This document shows, in pieces, positions 1 to 8,580 of a stretch of 64,000 nt of DNA (the stretch's first letter is position 1; every line of letters starts with the position of its first letter). Below the pieces are notes generated by a model that made no database searches, was not told where the DNA came from, and saw only the letters and a program-made list of their open reading frames with translations. The position numbers and the translations under genes were made by a program. The DNA comes from Haloplanus litoreus (lineage in GTDB: Archaea > Halobacteriota > Halobacteria > Halobacteriales > Haloferacaceae), in assembly GCF_042677945.1 (NCBI RefSeq), contig NZ_JBHUDN010000001.1; one strand, written 5' to 3'.

Positions 1-14
1 ATGCGACGTGATCG

Positions 15-635
15 TCACTCCGTCTCGAACAGCCCGTCGACGTCCGTGTACTCCCGGTCCCGGCGCTCGACGTGTTCCGCGAGTCGCCGATACACCAGGT
101 CCCGGTGGGCTGTAGCGGTCACGAACTCTAGGAGCGTCGTCGTGAACAGCGTTCGCTCTCCGCCCTCGATTTCCTCGCGGGCGAACGCGACGGCCCGGTC
201 GACCACCTCGGCGTCGTAGTCGTACTCCGCGGCCAGCGCCGCGGCCGCCTCGGCAGCCGCCTCGAACCGCAAGTCCGCGAGTTCGAGGACGTGCCCCTCG
301 TGACGGATCGGTGGGGGGCGACGACGTTCGGCGACGGCGGGGTCGGCCGCGAGCGTCGCGAGCGCGCGCCGAAGCGGGGCGACGGCGACCCCGCGATACG
401 GCGAATCGAGGCCGTCGAAGTAGTCGCCGGCACTGTCCGCGAGGCCAGCGGCACCGCTCCAGTTACGGGTGCGGGCGTGGTGGATAGCCGCGGTAAGCTG
501 GACGAGGCCGTGGAGAAACCGCTCGTCGTCGGTGCCGTCCGAGAGGCCGAGCCACACGTCCTCCCACGGGTCGTGGGCTGCGTGGTACTCGCCGTCGTTG
601 TAGAGGGCGATGCCGGCCCGGAGCGCCGCGTCCAT
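15..635 (-). CDS. DUF309 family protein
   Basis: Soluble acidic protein of 206 residues. Near residues 12-28 it reads YNDGEYHAAHDPWEDVW, the His/Glu/Trp-rich signature of DUF309, a helical family with no proven biochemical role. The open frame continues far upstream, but that part is arginine-rich and is the antisense shadow of the next gene, so the ATG complementary to 633-635 is chosen. It ends in TGA. The beta-helix gene lies 50 bases upstream on the same strand; no functional link is evident. Family call is from motif recognition only. Confidence 0.85.
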   Translation of the reverse strand: MDAALRAGIALYNDGEYHAAHDPWEDVWLGLSDGTDDERFLHGLVQLTAAIHHARTRNWSGAAGLADSAGDYFDGLDSPYRGVAVAPLRRALATLAADPAVAERRRPPPIRHEGHVLELADLRFEAAAEAAAALAAEYDYDAEVVDRAVAFAREEIEGGERTLFTTTLLEFVTATAHRDLVYRRLAEHVERRDREYTDVDGLFETE

Positions 636-685
636 GGGGTCGATTCGAGCGGGAGACACTAAACGGATTCGCGGCGGTGCCGGAG

Positions 686-2530
686 CTACTGGGTCACCGA
701 CGACGTGAGGAAGGGGTCCCAACGGGCGTCGACGACGGCGTCGCCGCTCCCGGACGGCGTCGCGCCAGTCTCGGGATCGGTGAACGACCCCGACGGCCCG
801 CTTGCGGCCCCCCACCAGTTCCGGCGGGCGTCGACGGTGCCGCCGCCGTAGTTGGCGACGCCAGCGCGCGTACTGTCCACGAAGTCGTTGCGGCGGGCGA
901 CGGCGTCGGTGCCGAGGGTCGCGAAGCCGAGTTCGTTCGCGGACAGGCGGTTCTCCGAGAGGGTGACGTCGGCGGCGTTGTAGCCGATGACGCCGGTCGC
1001 GACGTTCGTCTCGGGCGTGTAGACGTTGTCCGTGACGACGTTCCGCGAGAGGGAGCCGACCGCGCCGAAGGAGACCTGGATACCGTTCTGGCCGTTCACG
1101 TCCGTCGGTCCGCGCCCGGTCACCGTCGTGTCCGTGACGACCAGGGTCAACCCCTGCCCGTCGCCGACGATGCCCACCTTCTGGTAGTCGTGGACGGCCG
1201 AGTCGTGGACGCCGACTCGCCGGGACGTGCCGTCGGTGTTGAAGACGGTGATGCCGTTGCCGTGTTGGGCGCCGGAGAACGGATCGTTGGCGGTGCGGGT
1301 CGTCTCGACGTCGACGATCCGGCCGCTCCCGTTCCGGAACCCGATGCCGTCGAACTGGTAGTTGCCGGCGGCGTTGTTCGCGCCGTCGACGGTCAGGCCA
1401 CAGAGGGTCGCCTCGACGCCGTCGACGAAGACGACCGGATACTGCGTCGCCGTCCCACCGCCTGTCCGATCCGGACGGTCGTAGGAGACGGCGAGCGTCT
1501 CCGGCGACTCGACGACCGTTTCGTCCGGACCCGCGCCGACGAGGGTGAGCGGTCGGTCGATCACGACCTGTTCGACGTACGTGCCGGCGCTGATCTTGAT
1601 TACGTCGCCCGGGGCGGCGGCGTCGACGGCGGTCTGGATGGAGTCGCCGGGGGTGACGACGGCGTCGGCGAAGGGCGCGGCCGATCCGTCGTTGGCCGCG
1701 CACTGTTCGGTGGCGAATCCGAGGGTGAACTGCACGCTGTCGGACTGGACCTCGTTGGCCTGATCGACCGGGAGCGACCACCGCAAGCCGACGTGGCTGG
1801 TGGATTCGGCCGCGAAGCAGTCGCGCGTCGCCGTCGACGGATCGGCGTCGAGTGCGAGCCCGCCGTCCAGCCGACAGAGGACGGTCCGGAGCGTTCCCTC
1901 GACGATAGTGGTCTCGTCGGTCTCCTGTCGGTTGTCGCCGTCGTCGTACCAGAGGGTCGCGTCGATCCGGTCGAGGAGGTCGCTCTCGCGGTCGGCCGGC
2001 GGCGTCGACGCCGAGTCTACCTCGTCCAGATCGTCGCGTTCGGGTTCGGTGAGGCCGTTCTCGGCGGCGCTCCATCGCGGACTTCCCAGCCAGACGTAGC
2101 CGGCCATGTCGAAGAGGTGCGTGCTCAGGGTTACCTCGCCCTCGTCGCCCGGCTTCACGTCGTGGAGATCGATCAGCGGCGCCGACCAGTCGTCAGGGAG
2201 GTTGGCGAACTGTTCGCGGAAGGTCGTCTCGACCGACGAACTGTCGACCGGGAGACCGGCGTCGGCGGCGATGTCGCCCCGTGCCTCGATGGCGTCCTGT
2301 CGACCGTCGCCGTCGGTGTCCGGGTAGGCAGAGACTGGGTCGCCGTTGTAGGTCTGTTCCCAGTCGACCATCAGATCGATTTCGTAGGCCGTGATCCGGT
2401 TGTTCTCGAATGTCTCCTGATCGGAGAAGTACGCGCTCGTTCCCAGCCCAGCACCAGCCGAGGCGACGGAAATCGTGCCGATACCGCCGAGAAGCTGCCG
2501 CCGAGAGAGTTCGAATTTCGGGTTGGCCAT
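686..2530 (-). CDS. SipW-type secreted right-handed beta-helix protein
   Basis: Protein of 614 residues. The N-terminus has RRQLLGGIGTISVASAGAGL followed by GTSAYFSDQETFENN, the SipW-dependent signal type used by TasA-like secreted proteins, here with twin arginines. Residues about 60-280 form an acidic domain containing a D-x-D-x-D-G calcium-binding-like stretch. From about residue 290 it shows the NosD/pectate-lyase pattern: PGDSIQTAVDAAAPGDVIKI, a GTY turn, then repeated short strands with Asn and Gly, ending in RRNWWG. This predicts a surface right-handed parallel beta-helix; the ligand is unknown. The start MANPKF (2528-2530) is preferred to an ATG 12 codons upstream because it puts the RR motif near the N-terminus. 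It may be a polysaccharide-binding or lyase-like surface protein; enzymatic activity is not supported. Confidence 0.85.
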   Translation of the reverse strand: MANPKFELSRRQLLGGIGTISVASAGAGLGTSAYFSDQETFENNRITAYEIDLMVDWEQTYNGDPVSAYPDTDGDGRQDAIEARGDIAADAGLPVDSSSVETTFREQFANLPDDWSAPLIDLHDVKPGDEGEVTLSTHLFDMAGYVWLGSPRWSAAENGLTEPERDDLDEVDSASTPPADRESDLLDRIDATLWYDDGDNRQETDETTIVEGTLRTVLCRLDGGLALDADPSTATRDCFAAESTSHVGLRWSLPVDQANEVQSDSVQFTLGFATEQCAANDGSAAPFADAVVTPGDSIQTAVDAAAPGDVIKISAGTYVEQVVIDRPLTLVGAGPDETVVESPETLAVSYDRPDRTGGGTATQYPVVFVDGVEATLCGLTVDGANNAAGNYQFDGIGFRNGSGRIVDVETTRTANDPFSGAQHGNGITVFNTDGTSRRVGVHDSAVHDYQKVGIVGDGQGLTLVVTDTTVTGRGPTDVNGQNGIQVSFGAVGSLSRNVVTDNVYTPETNVATGVIGYNAADVTLSENRLSANELGFATLGTDAVARRNDFVDSTRAGVANYGGGTVDARRNWWGAASGPSGSFTDPETGATPSGSGDAVVDARWDPFLTSSVTQ

Positions 2531-2824
2531 CGATCCGTCTCCTGCCGCCCGGTGAGTGGCGCCCACCGCGACTGACGATCATCGCTACCAAACGGACCAC
2601 ATTAGCTAATCGCCCGTCTAGCCGAGTTAATTGGTGGTTTAGTCGTCTAATCGGGGATTAACGACGCTCACGGGCGCAACACACATATCTCGACACACGA
2701 TAACGTACACCATGGTCGACGACGTGATCGCCTTCGGTCGGGGCGTCCACGACCGACTCGCAGACGGCTGCCGACACGTCATGGAACGCCGGCAGGGAGC
2801 CGAGTGGGAAGGGAGTGACGGCGC

Positions 2825-2864
2825 CGCTCGGCGTCGTAGCGTCGGCAGAAACGTCCTGACGGAG
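2825..2864. repeat. 40-bp direct repeat, copy 1 (tRNA-Arg 3' end)
   Basis: Identical over 40 bases to 3009-3048. The last 12 bases, from 2853, are the 3' terminus of tRNA-Arg (read on the minus strand). Copies lie 184 bases apart. A duplicated tRNA 3' end resembles attL/attR marks of a past integration, but no integrase is present. Confidence 0.9.
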
Positions 2865-2865
2865 T

Positions 2866-2890
2866 CCCACGCGAGCGAAGCGAGCGGGGG
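2866..2890. repeat. Hairpin with GAGCGAAGCGA loop
   Basis: CGC/GCG and CCC/GGG arms with one A-G mismatch enclose the 11-base loop at 2873-2883. The loop matches the consensus GARCGRAGYGA shared with hairpins near both tRNA-Arg and tRNA-Met. Confidence 0.6.
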
Positions 2891-2892
2891 CA

Positions 2893-2925
2893 CGTCAGGT
2901 CGCGAACGGAGTGAGCGACCTGACG
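2893..2925. repeat. Perfect 11-bp hairpin with GAACGGAGTGA loop
   Basis: The left arm 2893-2903 and right arm 2915-2925 are perfectly complementary over 11 bp with an 11-base loop (2904-2914). The right arm overlaps a degenerate copy of the tRNA-Arg 3' end at 2917-2938, which matches 3037-3058 at 20 of 22 bases. Confidence 0.85.
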
Positions 2926-3008
2926 AAGATTTGAACTCACTCACGTCGCTTCGCTCGTTCGCTGCTCAACTCTCCGTGCCCCGTGTCTGCGGACGGACGC
3001 CTCGCTGT

Positions 3009-3048
3009 CGCTCGGCGTCGTAGCGTCGGCAGAAACGTCCTGACGGAG
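3009..3048. repeat. 40-bp direct repeat, copy 2 (overlaps tRNA-Arg)
   Basis: Second copy of the 2825-2864 repeat. Bases 3037-3048 are the acceptor and part of the T arm of the intact tRNA-Arg, so this copy is the likely parent. Confidence 0.9.
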
Positions 3049-3108
3049 ATTTGAACTCCGGTCCCTGGCTCCGCAAGCCAAGAGGATAGTCCACTACCCT
3101 ATCAGGAC
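3037..3108 (-). tRNA. tRNA-Arg (anticodon GCG)
   Basis: A 72-base gene folds as a full cloverleaf: acceptor GTCCTGA/TCAGGAC, anticodon stem TTGGC/GCCAG, loop TTGCGGA with anticodon GCG reading CGC/CGU, and T arm CGGAG-TTCAAAT-CTCCG. CCA is not encoded. A CTTAAG element about 25 bases upstream could be its TATA box. No intron. Its downstream flank carries copies of its own 3' end. Confidence 0.95.
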
Positions 3109-3230
3109 TCATTCATCCATACCCGGGATCGGCTTAAGACGGTTACGATCCGTCGCCGGGACCGACGGGAGGGTCAAAGGGTTCTTTGAGACTCCCGAAG
3201 GAGTATGTCCGCGGGCGTACAGGAGACGGT

Positions 3231-3668
3231 ATGGACCGACGACTCTTGCTTCGGGCACTGCCGCTCCTCGTGGCCGGACTCGGTGGCTGCGTCGGGGGAC
3301 CGCGCGGCGACGGGGGCGACTCGCCTCGCGTGACCGACACGGCGCTCCAGGACACGGGGCGCTGTTCGGAGCCGGAGACGGCGTCGGTGACGACGGAGGG
3401 TGCGACGGTCGAGGTGCGCGGCTGTATCACGGGACCGAACGGCTGTGCAGTGGCCAGTCTCGGATCGGCGGCCCTCGACGACGACGGTCTGGAGGTGATC
3501 GTCACGACGGAGCGCGACGCGCCACCGAACGTCGCCTGTACGGAGGCACTGGTCTACCGCGGCTACGAGGCGACGGTGACCGTCGAGGACGGCCGCCCGG
3601 GATCGGTGCGCGTGGTCCACGACGCGGCGGGGGGGCGAGAGACGGTGGTCGACGTGACCCTCTCGTAG
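3231..3668 (+). CDS. Small predicted lipoprotein
   Basis: Protein of 145 residues starting MDRRLLLRALPLLVAGLGGC: a short basic n-region with an arginine pair, a hydrophobic core and an LGGC lipobox, so the mature protein should be lipid-anchored at a Cys near residue 20. The mature part is about 125 residues, rich in Thr and Val, with four further Cys that may form disulphides outside the cell. I do not recognise the domain. The ATG at 3231 is chosen because the frame upstream lacks a signal sequence. It stands alone between tRNA-Arg and rpa. Confidence 0.75.
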   Translation: MDRRLLLRALPLLVAGLGGCVGGPRGDGGDSPRVTDTALQDTGRCSEPETASVTTEGATVEVRGCITGPNGCAVASLGSAALDDDGLEVIVTTERDAPPNVACTEALVYRGYEATVTVEDGRPGSVRVVHDAAGGRETVVDVTLS

Positions 3669-3875
3669 TGGTGGGAACGGTGTGCACACCCGATGGCCAG
3701 TCGGCGTACGCTCGGCCGTGCAACGACTTACGACGGCGGCCGTAGATTGATCGGCGATAGGGGGCTTACCGCCGTCCGTGAACCGGAGACGAGAGCGGCA
3801 GAAATCGACGGACGGAGTGGCCGCGTTCGGCCAAGGACAACGCTTAACCGGAGGGTTCGCCTGTTGCACGATACG

Positions 3876-5312
3876 ATGGGTGTAATCGAGGACGTGTACG
3901 AGGACCTCGACACCGACGTGGAGTTCGAGGAGTTCGAGGCCGCCGTCCACGACAAGGTCGAGCAGATGGGGGGACTCGCCGACGAGGAGACGGCGGCGAT
4001 GCTCATCGCTCACGAACTGGAAGACGAGGAGGTGAGCGGCATCGCCGACATCGCCCCCGGGATGGACGAGGTGAAGTTCCTCGCGAAGGTGGTGGGTATC
4101 GGCGACCTGCGGACGTTCGAACGCGAGGGCGAGGGCGAGGGCGACGACGAAGCGGCCGACGAGGGCCACGTCATCAACGTCGACGTGGCGGACGGCACGG
4201 GGCAGGTGCGCATCTCCTTCTGGGATCGGATGGCCGAGTCCGTCGACGACGGCGAACTCGAAGTGGGTGACGTGCTCCGGATCAAGGGCCGTCCCCAGGA
4301 GGGGTACAGCGGCATCGAGGTGAGCGTCGACCAGGCCGAAGTCGACGAGGAGGCGGAGGTCGACGTCCAGATCCAGGACACGTACCGGATCGAGGACCTC
4401 TCGCTCGGTCTCTCGGACGTGAACCTGCAGGGCCGGGTGCTGGCGACGGACTCGGTGCGGACGTTCGACCGCGACGACGGCTCCGAGGGCCGGGTCGCGA
4501 ACCTGACTCTCGGCGACGAGACGGGGCGCGTCCGGGTGACGCTGTGGGACGAACGCGCCGACCGCGCGACGGAACTCGACGCCGGGACGACCGTAGAGGT
4601 AGTCGACGGCTACGTCCGGGAACGCGACGGTGACCTGGAACTACACGTCGGGTCCCGAGGTGCAGTCGAAGAAATCGAGGCGGACGTGAAATACGACCCC
4701 GAGACGACGCCCGTCGCCGACCTCGAACTCGACGAGACGGTGGACCTCGCGGGCGGCGTCATCGAGACGGACCCGAAGCGGACGTTCGACCGCGACGACG
4801 GCTCCGAGGGACAGGTGCGGAACGTCCGGCTCAAGGACGAAACGGGCGACATCCGGGTCGCACTCTGGGGGGAGAAAGCCGACCTCGATATCGACCTCGC
4901 GGACTACCTGGTCGTCACCGACGCCGAGATTCAGGACGGCTGGCAGGACGACCTGGAAGCCTCTGCAGGGTGGCGGTCGACGGTGACGGTGACCGATCCG
5001 CCGGAGGACGCGCCGGGCGCCGACGCTGGCGACGATGCCGTCGGTAGCAGTGGCGGGACCGGCGGGAGTCCCGGACTCGACGCCTTCGGCGGCGACGGCG
5101 GAGACGGGGAGGGCGTGGCGGAGAGCGATCCGACCGACGGTGAGACGGTACAGTTCACGGGAACGGTCGTACAGGCGGGCGATCCGGTCGTCCTCGACGA
5201 CGGAACGGAGACGCGAAGCGTCGACACCGACGCCGACCTGCGTCTCGGCGAGGAAGTCACCGTTCGCGGGGCGATCCACGGCGGTCGGATCGACGCGGAC
5301 GAAGTGTACTGA
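3876..5312 (+). CDS. rpa: Single-stranded DNA-binding protein, RPA type
   Basis: Replication protein A homologue of 478 residues with repeated OB folds, which coats single-stranded DNA in replication and repair. After a short helical N-terminus, OB folds lie at about residues 70-150, 175-265 and 285-375. The second and third contain nearly the same block, RTFDRDDGSEG followed by a DETG-x-(I/V)RV loop, showing internal duplication. A Gly/Asp-rich linker leads to a short C-terminal OB-like domain. No zinc-finger cysteines are visible. The start MGVIEDVYED fits other haloarchaeal RPAs; the 61 residues upstream in frame do not look coding. It lies just before the histone and deacetylase-like genes, as I remember for Haloferax rpa2. 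Confidence 0.92.
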   Translation: MGVIEDVYEDLDTDVEFEEFEAAVHDKVEQMGGLADEETAAMLIAHELEDEEVSGIADIAPGMDEVKFLAKVVGIGDLRTFEREGEGEGDDEAADEGHVINVDVADGTGQVRISFWDRMAESVDDGELEVGDVLRIKGRPQEGYSGIEVSVDQAEVDEEAEVDVQIQDTYRIEDLSLGLSDVNLQGRVLATDSVRTFDRDDGSEGRVANLTLGDETGRVRVTLWDERADRATELDAGTTVEVVDGYVRERDGDLELHVGSRGAVEEIEADVKYDPETTPVADLELDETVDLAGGVIETDPKRTFDRDDGSEGQVRNVRLKDETGDIRVALWGEKADLDIDLADYLVVTDAEIQDGWQDDLEASAGWRSTVTVTDPPEDAPGADAGDDAVGSSGGTGGSPGLDAFGGDGGDGEGVAESDPTDGETVQFTGTVVQAGDPVVLDDGTETRSVDTDADLRLGEEVTVRGAIHGGRIDADEVY

Positions 5313-5409
5313 GTCGCCGTCACGGCCCGTGGCGGTCGTCGACCCGGAGACGGGCGACACAGCGACGACGTGAGCGACGGAGCGGGTCGCTCGGCCGACG
5401 GAAAGGATT

Positions 5410-5430
5410 ATACCCGATACGAACGGGTAT
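5410..5430. promoter_or_regulatory. Inverted repeat at the histone promoter
   Basis: ATACCCG (5410-5416) and CGGGTAT (5424-5430) are a perfect 7-bp inverted repeat around 7 bases. The left arm overlaps the TATA-like ATTATAC element 25-30 bases before the histone ATG, and the right arm ends 6 bases before that ATG. It could be a repressor site or an RNA hairpin. Confidence 0.55.
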
Positions 5431-5436
5431 CACGGT

Positions 5437-5868
5437 ATGAGCGTCGAGTTACCGTTCGCCCCGGTAGACACGATCATCCGTCGGAACGCGGGTAACCTCC
5501 GGGTGAGTGCGGGTGCGGCGGAGGAACTCGCCCGGCGCATTCAGGCCCACGGGGCGGACCTCGCCGTCGACGCGGCCGAACGAGCGACGGCCGACGGGCG
5601 GAAGACCCTGATGGCCGCCGACTTCGGCGTCGAACAGGTAGTCGACAGGGAGTCGCTCGAACTGCCGGTGGCGCCGGTCGACCGCATCGCTCGCCTCGAA
5701 ATCGACGGGCGCTACCGTGTCTCGATGAACGCGCGGATCGCCCTCGCCGATATCCTGGAGGATTACGCGGACAACGTCGCCGCGGCGGCGGCGACGCTCG
5801 CGGATCACGCCGACCGACGGACGATTCAGGCAGAGGATATCGAGACGTACTTCGCCCTCTTCGAATAG
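5437..5868 (+). CDS. hstA: Haloarchaeal doublet histone
   Basis: Protein of 143 residues containing two fused histone folds (about residues 1-70 and 75-143), each beginning ELPxAPVDxI(I/A)R and ending with the dimer-forming helix. This head-to-tail doublet is the usual haloarchaeal form, which packs DNA or acts as a global regulator. The sequence is unusually acidic for a histone, as in other haloarchaea. The next gene starts at the base after its TAG stop, so the two are co-transcribed. Its promoter carries an inverted repeat. Confidence 0.96.
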   Translation: MSVELPFAPVDTIIRRNAGNLRVSAGAAEELARRIQAHGADLAVDAAERATADGRKTLMAADFGVEQVVDRESLELPVAPVDRIARLEIDGRYRVSMNARIALADILEDYADNVAAAAATLADHADRRTIQAEDIETYFALFE

Positions 5869-6866
<998 letters not shown>

Positions 6867-6870
<4 letters not shown>

Positions 6871-8216
6871 GGTTCGGGATCGAAGTACCGTGCGAGCGGA
6901 ACGCCGAACTCGTCGGCCAGGGTGGCAACGTCGTCGCCGAGCAACAGGTCGTACCCGTCCGCCAGCGTCGTCTCGACGTGGGCACCGAGCGCCACGTCGA
7001 AGATGGCGTCGCCGCCGAGCAGTTCCCGGGGCGTCGTGAACTCGCGTTCGCGTTCGACGACGTAACGGTCGGCGTCGAGGAACGGACCGTACACGTCGGC
7101 GTCGGCGTAGGTCTCGTAGAATCCCGTGGCGTGCTCGCGGACGTGAACCGGCGGGCCGCTGTGTCGCTGAACGGCGGGAAGTTCGTCGACCGCGAGTTCG
7201 ACCAGGAGGACGGCACGGTCGGCGGCGAACGTCGCGGAACGAAGCGGGGCGAACCCGCGGCGGTCGAGTTCGCCCGCGATCCCGTCGAGCGACTTGCGCA
7301 ACTGGGGGTAGAGCTGATCGTCCACGAGGTCCGGCGTCTCGAAGACGACGGCGACGGGCGTGGTGCCGCGGCGATCGAGGTGGGCACGGACGGCCGCCGG
7401 GTCGAGGGGGTCCGGATCGGCGGGGACGAAGGGCTCCTCGCGTGGGTCGGCGAGCAAGTCGCGGGCGTAGTGCTGGAGGCGGGCCACGTTCTCGGCCGAG
7501 CAGACGGCGGCGACGTTGCGGGCCGGATCGGTGGGGTCGACGACGACGAGCGGATCGTCGAACGTCGCAGTCCCGTGGTCTTCGGGGTCGAGCCGGACGG
7601 GTGGCTGCCAGTCGGCGGCCGCGCGGACGAGCGACTCGAACCCGCCGTACTCGAGGACGAGGAGTTCGGAGAGATACCCCGAAAAGCCACGGGTCCGGAG
7701 GTCGCTCCCGTAGGCACCGATACCGGTGAGGAAGGCCTTGAACAGACGCACGTCGCGGGCGAGGGCGTCGTCGAGGCGTTCCTGCAGGTAGGCGTCGTGG
7801 AAGGGAGTGCGGTCGACCGCCGACTTGATGGCCGCCGCGTCGTCGACGTCGTAGCAGGGGACGAGGTCCACGTCGAACCCCCGGATCTCGCCGGTGACGT
7901 AGGGGTGTTCGGCGTACTCCTCGTGACCGTCGGGAAGCGCCGCCCGCCCGACGGCGAGGCCGTAGCGTTCGAGTTCGTCGCGGTCCAGATCGGGCGGGAA
8001 GCAGACGAAGAGGTCGATGTCGCGGTCGTCGACGAGCCACGTCCCACGGGCCGTCGATCCGACCTGAACGATCCGCGCGTCGACGGGGAGGTCGGTCAGG
8101 GCGTCCCGAACCCGATCCGCCAGGTCGTCGACGGCCGTCCGCAGTCGGTCCCGGTCGTCGGCGTCGGGAGTCACGCAGTCGGCCACCCGCGCGAGAACCG
8201 CCTCCAAATCGCTCAT
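6867..8216 (-). CDS. cca: CCA tRNA nucleotidyltransferase, archaeal class I
   Basis: Adds or repairs the CCA end of tRNAs using CTP and ATP without a template. Protein of 449 residues. The nucleotidyltransferase signature is at about residues 50-70: QVGSTARGTW followed by DRDIDLFVCFP, with the metal-binding D-x-D, and a third acidic residue in GFDVDLVPCY. The remaining length fits the archaeal class I enzyme. Neither tRNA-Arg, tRNA-Asn nor tRNA-Met here encodes CCA, consistent with need for the enzyme. Start ATG is at 8214-8216; its 3' end overlaps the deacetylase-like gene by 4 bases. Confidence 0.96.
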
Positions 8217-8327
8217 ACGGAGGTCATCCGGCCGGTCCGGCGAAAGAGTATCGGTCGCGTGGGACCGACAGACGGGAGCGGGTGAAAACGAAAGCCCTTT
8301 CAGCCGACTTCGACTATCACAGTCTGA

Positions 8328-8400
8328 GCCGTCGTAGCTCAGATGGTAGAGCACCTCGCTGTTAACGAGGTGGTCCCAGGTTCGAGCCCTGGCGACGGCG
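8328..8400 (+). tRNA. tRNA-Asn (anticodon GTT)
   Basis: A 73-base gene including the discriminator base: acceptor GCCGTCG/CGACGGC, anticodon stem CCTCG/CGAGG with loop CTGTTAA (anticodon GTT), and T arm with GTTCGAG. No intron and no encoded CCA. Confidence 0.97.
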
Positions 8401-8408
8401 TCTTCTCC

Positions 8409-8481
8409 GAGTGCTCCACGTGAAGAGTACTCCACGCGAAGTGACGACCTCTCCTCCGAGTACTCCACGCGAAGTGACGAC
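8409..8481. repeat. Short tandem repeats downstream of tRNA-Asn
   Basis: Two perfect 24-base copies at 8425-8448 and 8458-8481 (period 33) begin GAGTACTCCACGCGAAG; a degenerate partial copy starts at 8409. They contain CGCGAAGTGACG, which recalls the loop consensus of hairpins near the other two tRNAs. No tRNA-end copy is present here. Confidence 0.8.
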
Positions 8482-8553
8482 GTCGGCCCGTGTGCACGAC
8501 TGCACGGACCACCTTCGCGCATATAATAAGGATAACGATGAAATGTTTAAGTG

Positions 8554-8563
8554 GGATGCATCC
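8554..8563. promoter_or_regulatory. Palindrome between TATA and start of ABC importer operon
   Basis: GGATGCATCC is a perfect 10-bp palindrome. It lies downstream of an AT-rich TATA candidate (ATATAATAAG at 8521-8530, or GTTTAAG at 8545-8551) and 17 bases before the ATG at 8581. It could be an operator; no regulator is adjacent. Confidence 0.35.
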
Positions 8564-8580
8564 TATCGCCACGCAAGGGA

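Larger units (their letters stand above)
2531..3036. other. Intergenic region with tRNA-end copies and hairpins
   Basis: No convincing gene lies between the beta-helix gene and tRNA-Arg. The stretch 2580-2700 is AT-richer and should hold the promoter of the leftward secreted-protein gene. From 2825 to 3036 the DNA is built of a 40-base direct repeat, a degenerate copy of the tRNA-Arg 3' end and hairpins (separate entries). Confidence 0.6.

Noticed and set aside
15..2075. Leftward 686-codon frame covering the DUF309 gene
   Set aside because: Only the last 206 codons are the DUF309 protein; the rest is arginine-rich shadow of the beta-helix gene in another frame.
2712..3023. Rightward open frame of 103 codons upstream of tRNA-Arg
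   Set aside because: Its second half is translated tRNA-end repeats and hairpins; only the first 40 codons look possible. Not enough to call a gene.
8482..8580. TPP riboswitch before the NMT1/THI5-like gene
   Set aside because: The conserved THI-box core could not be found; the leader is too short.
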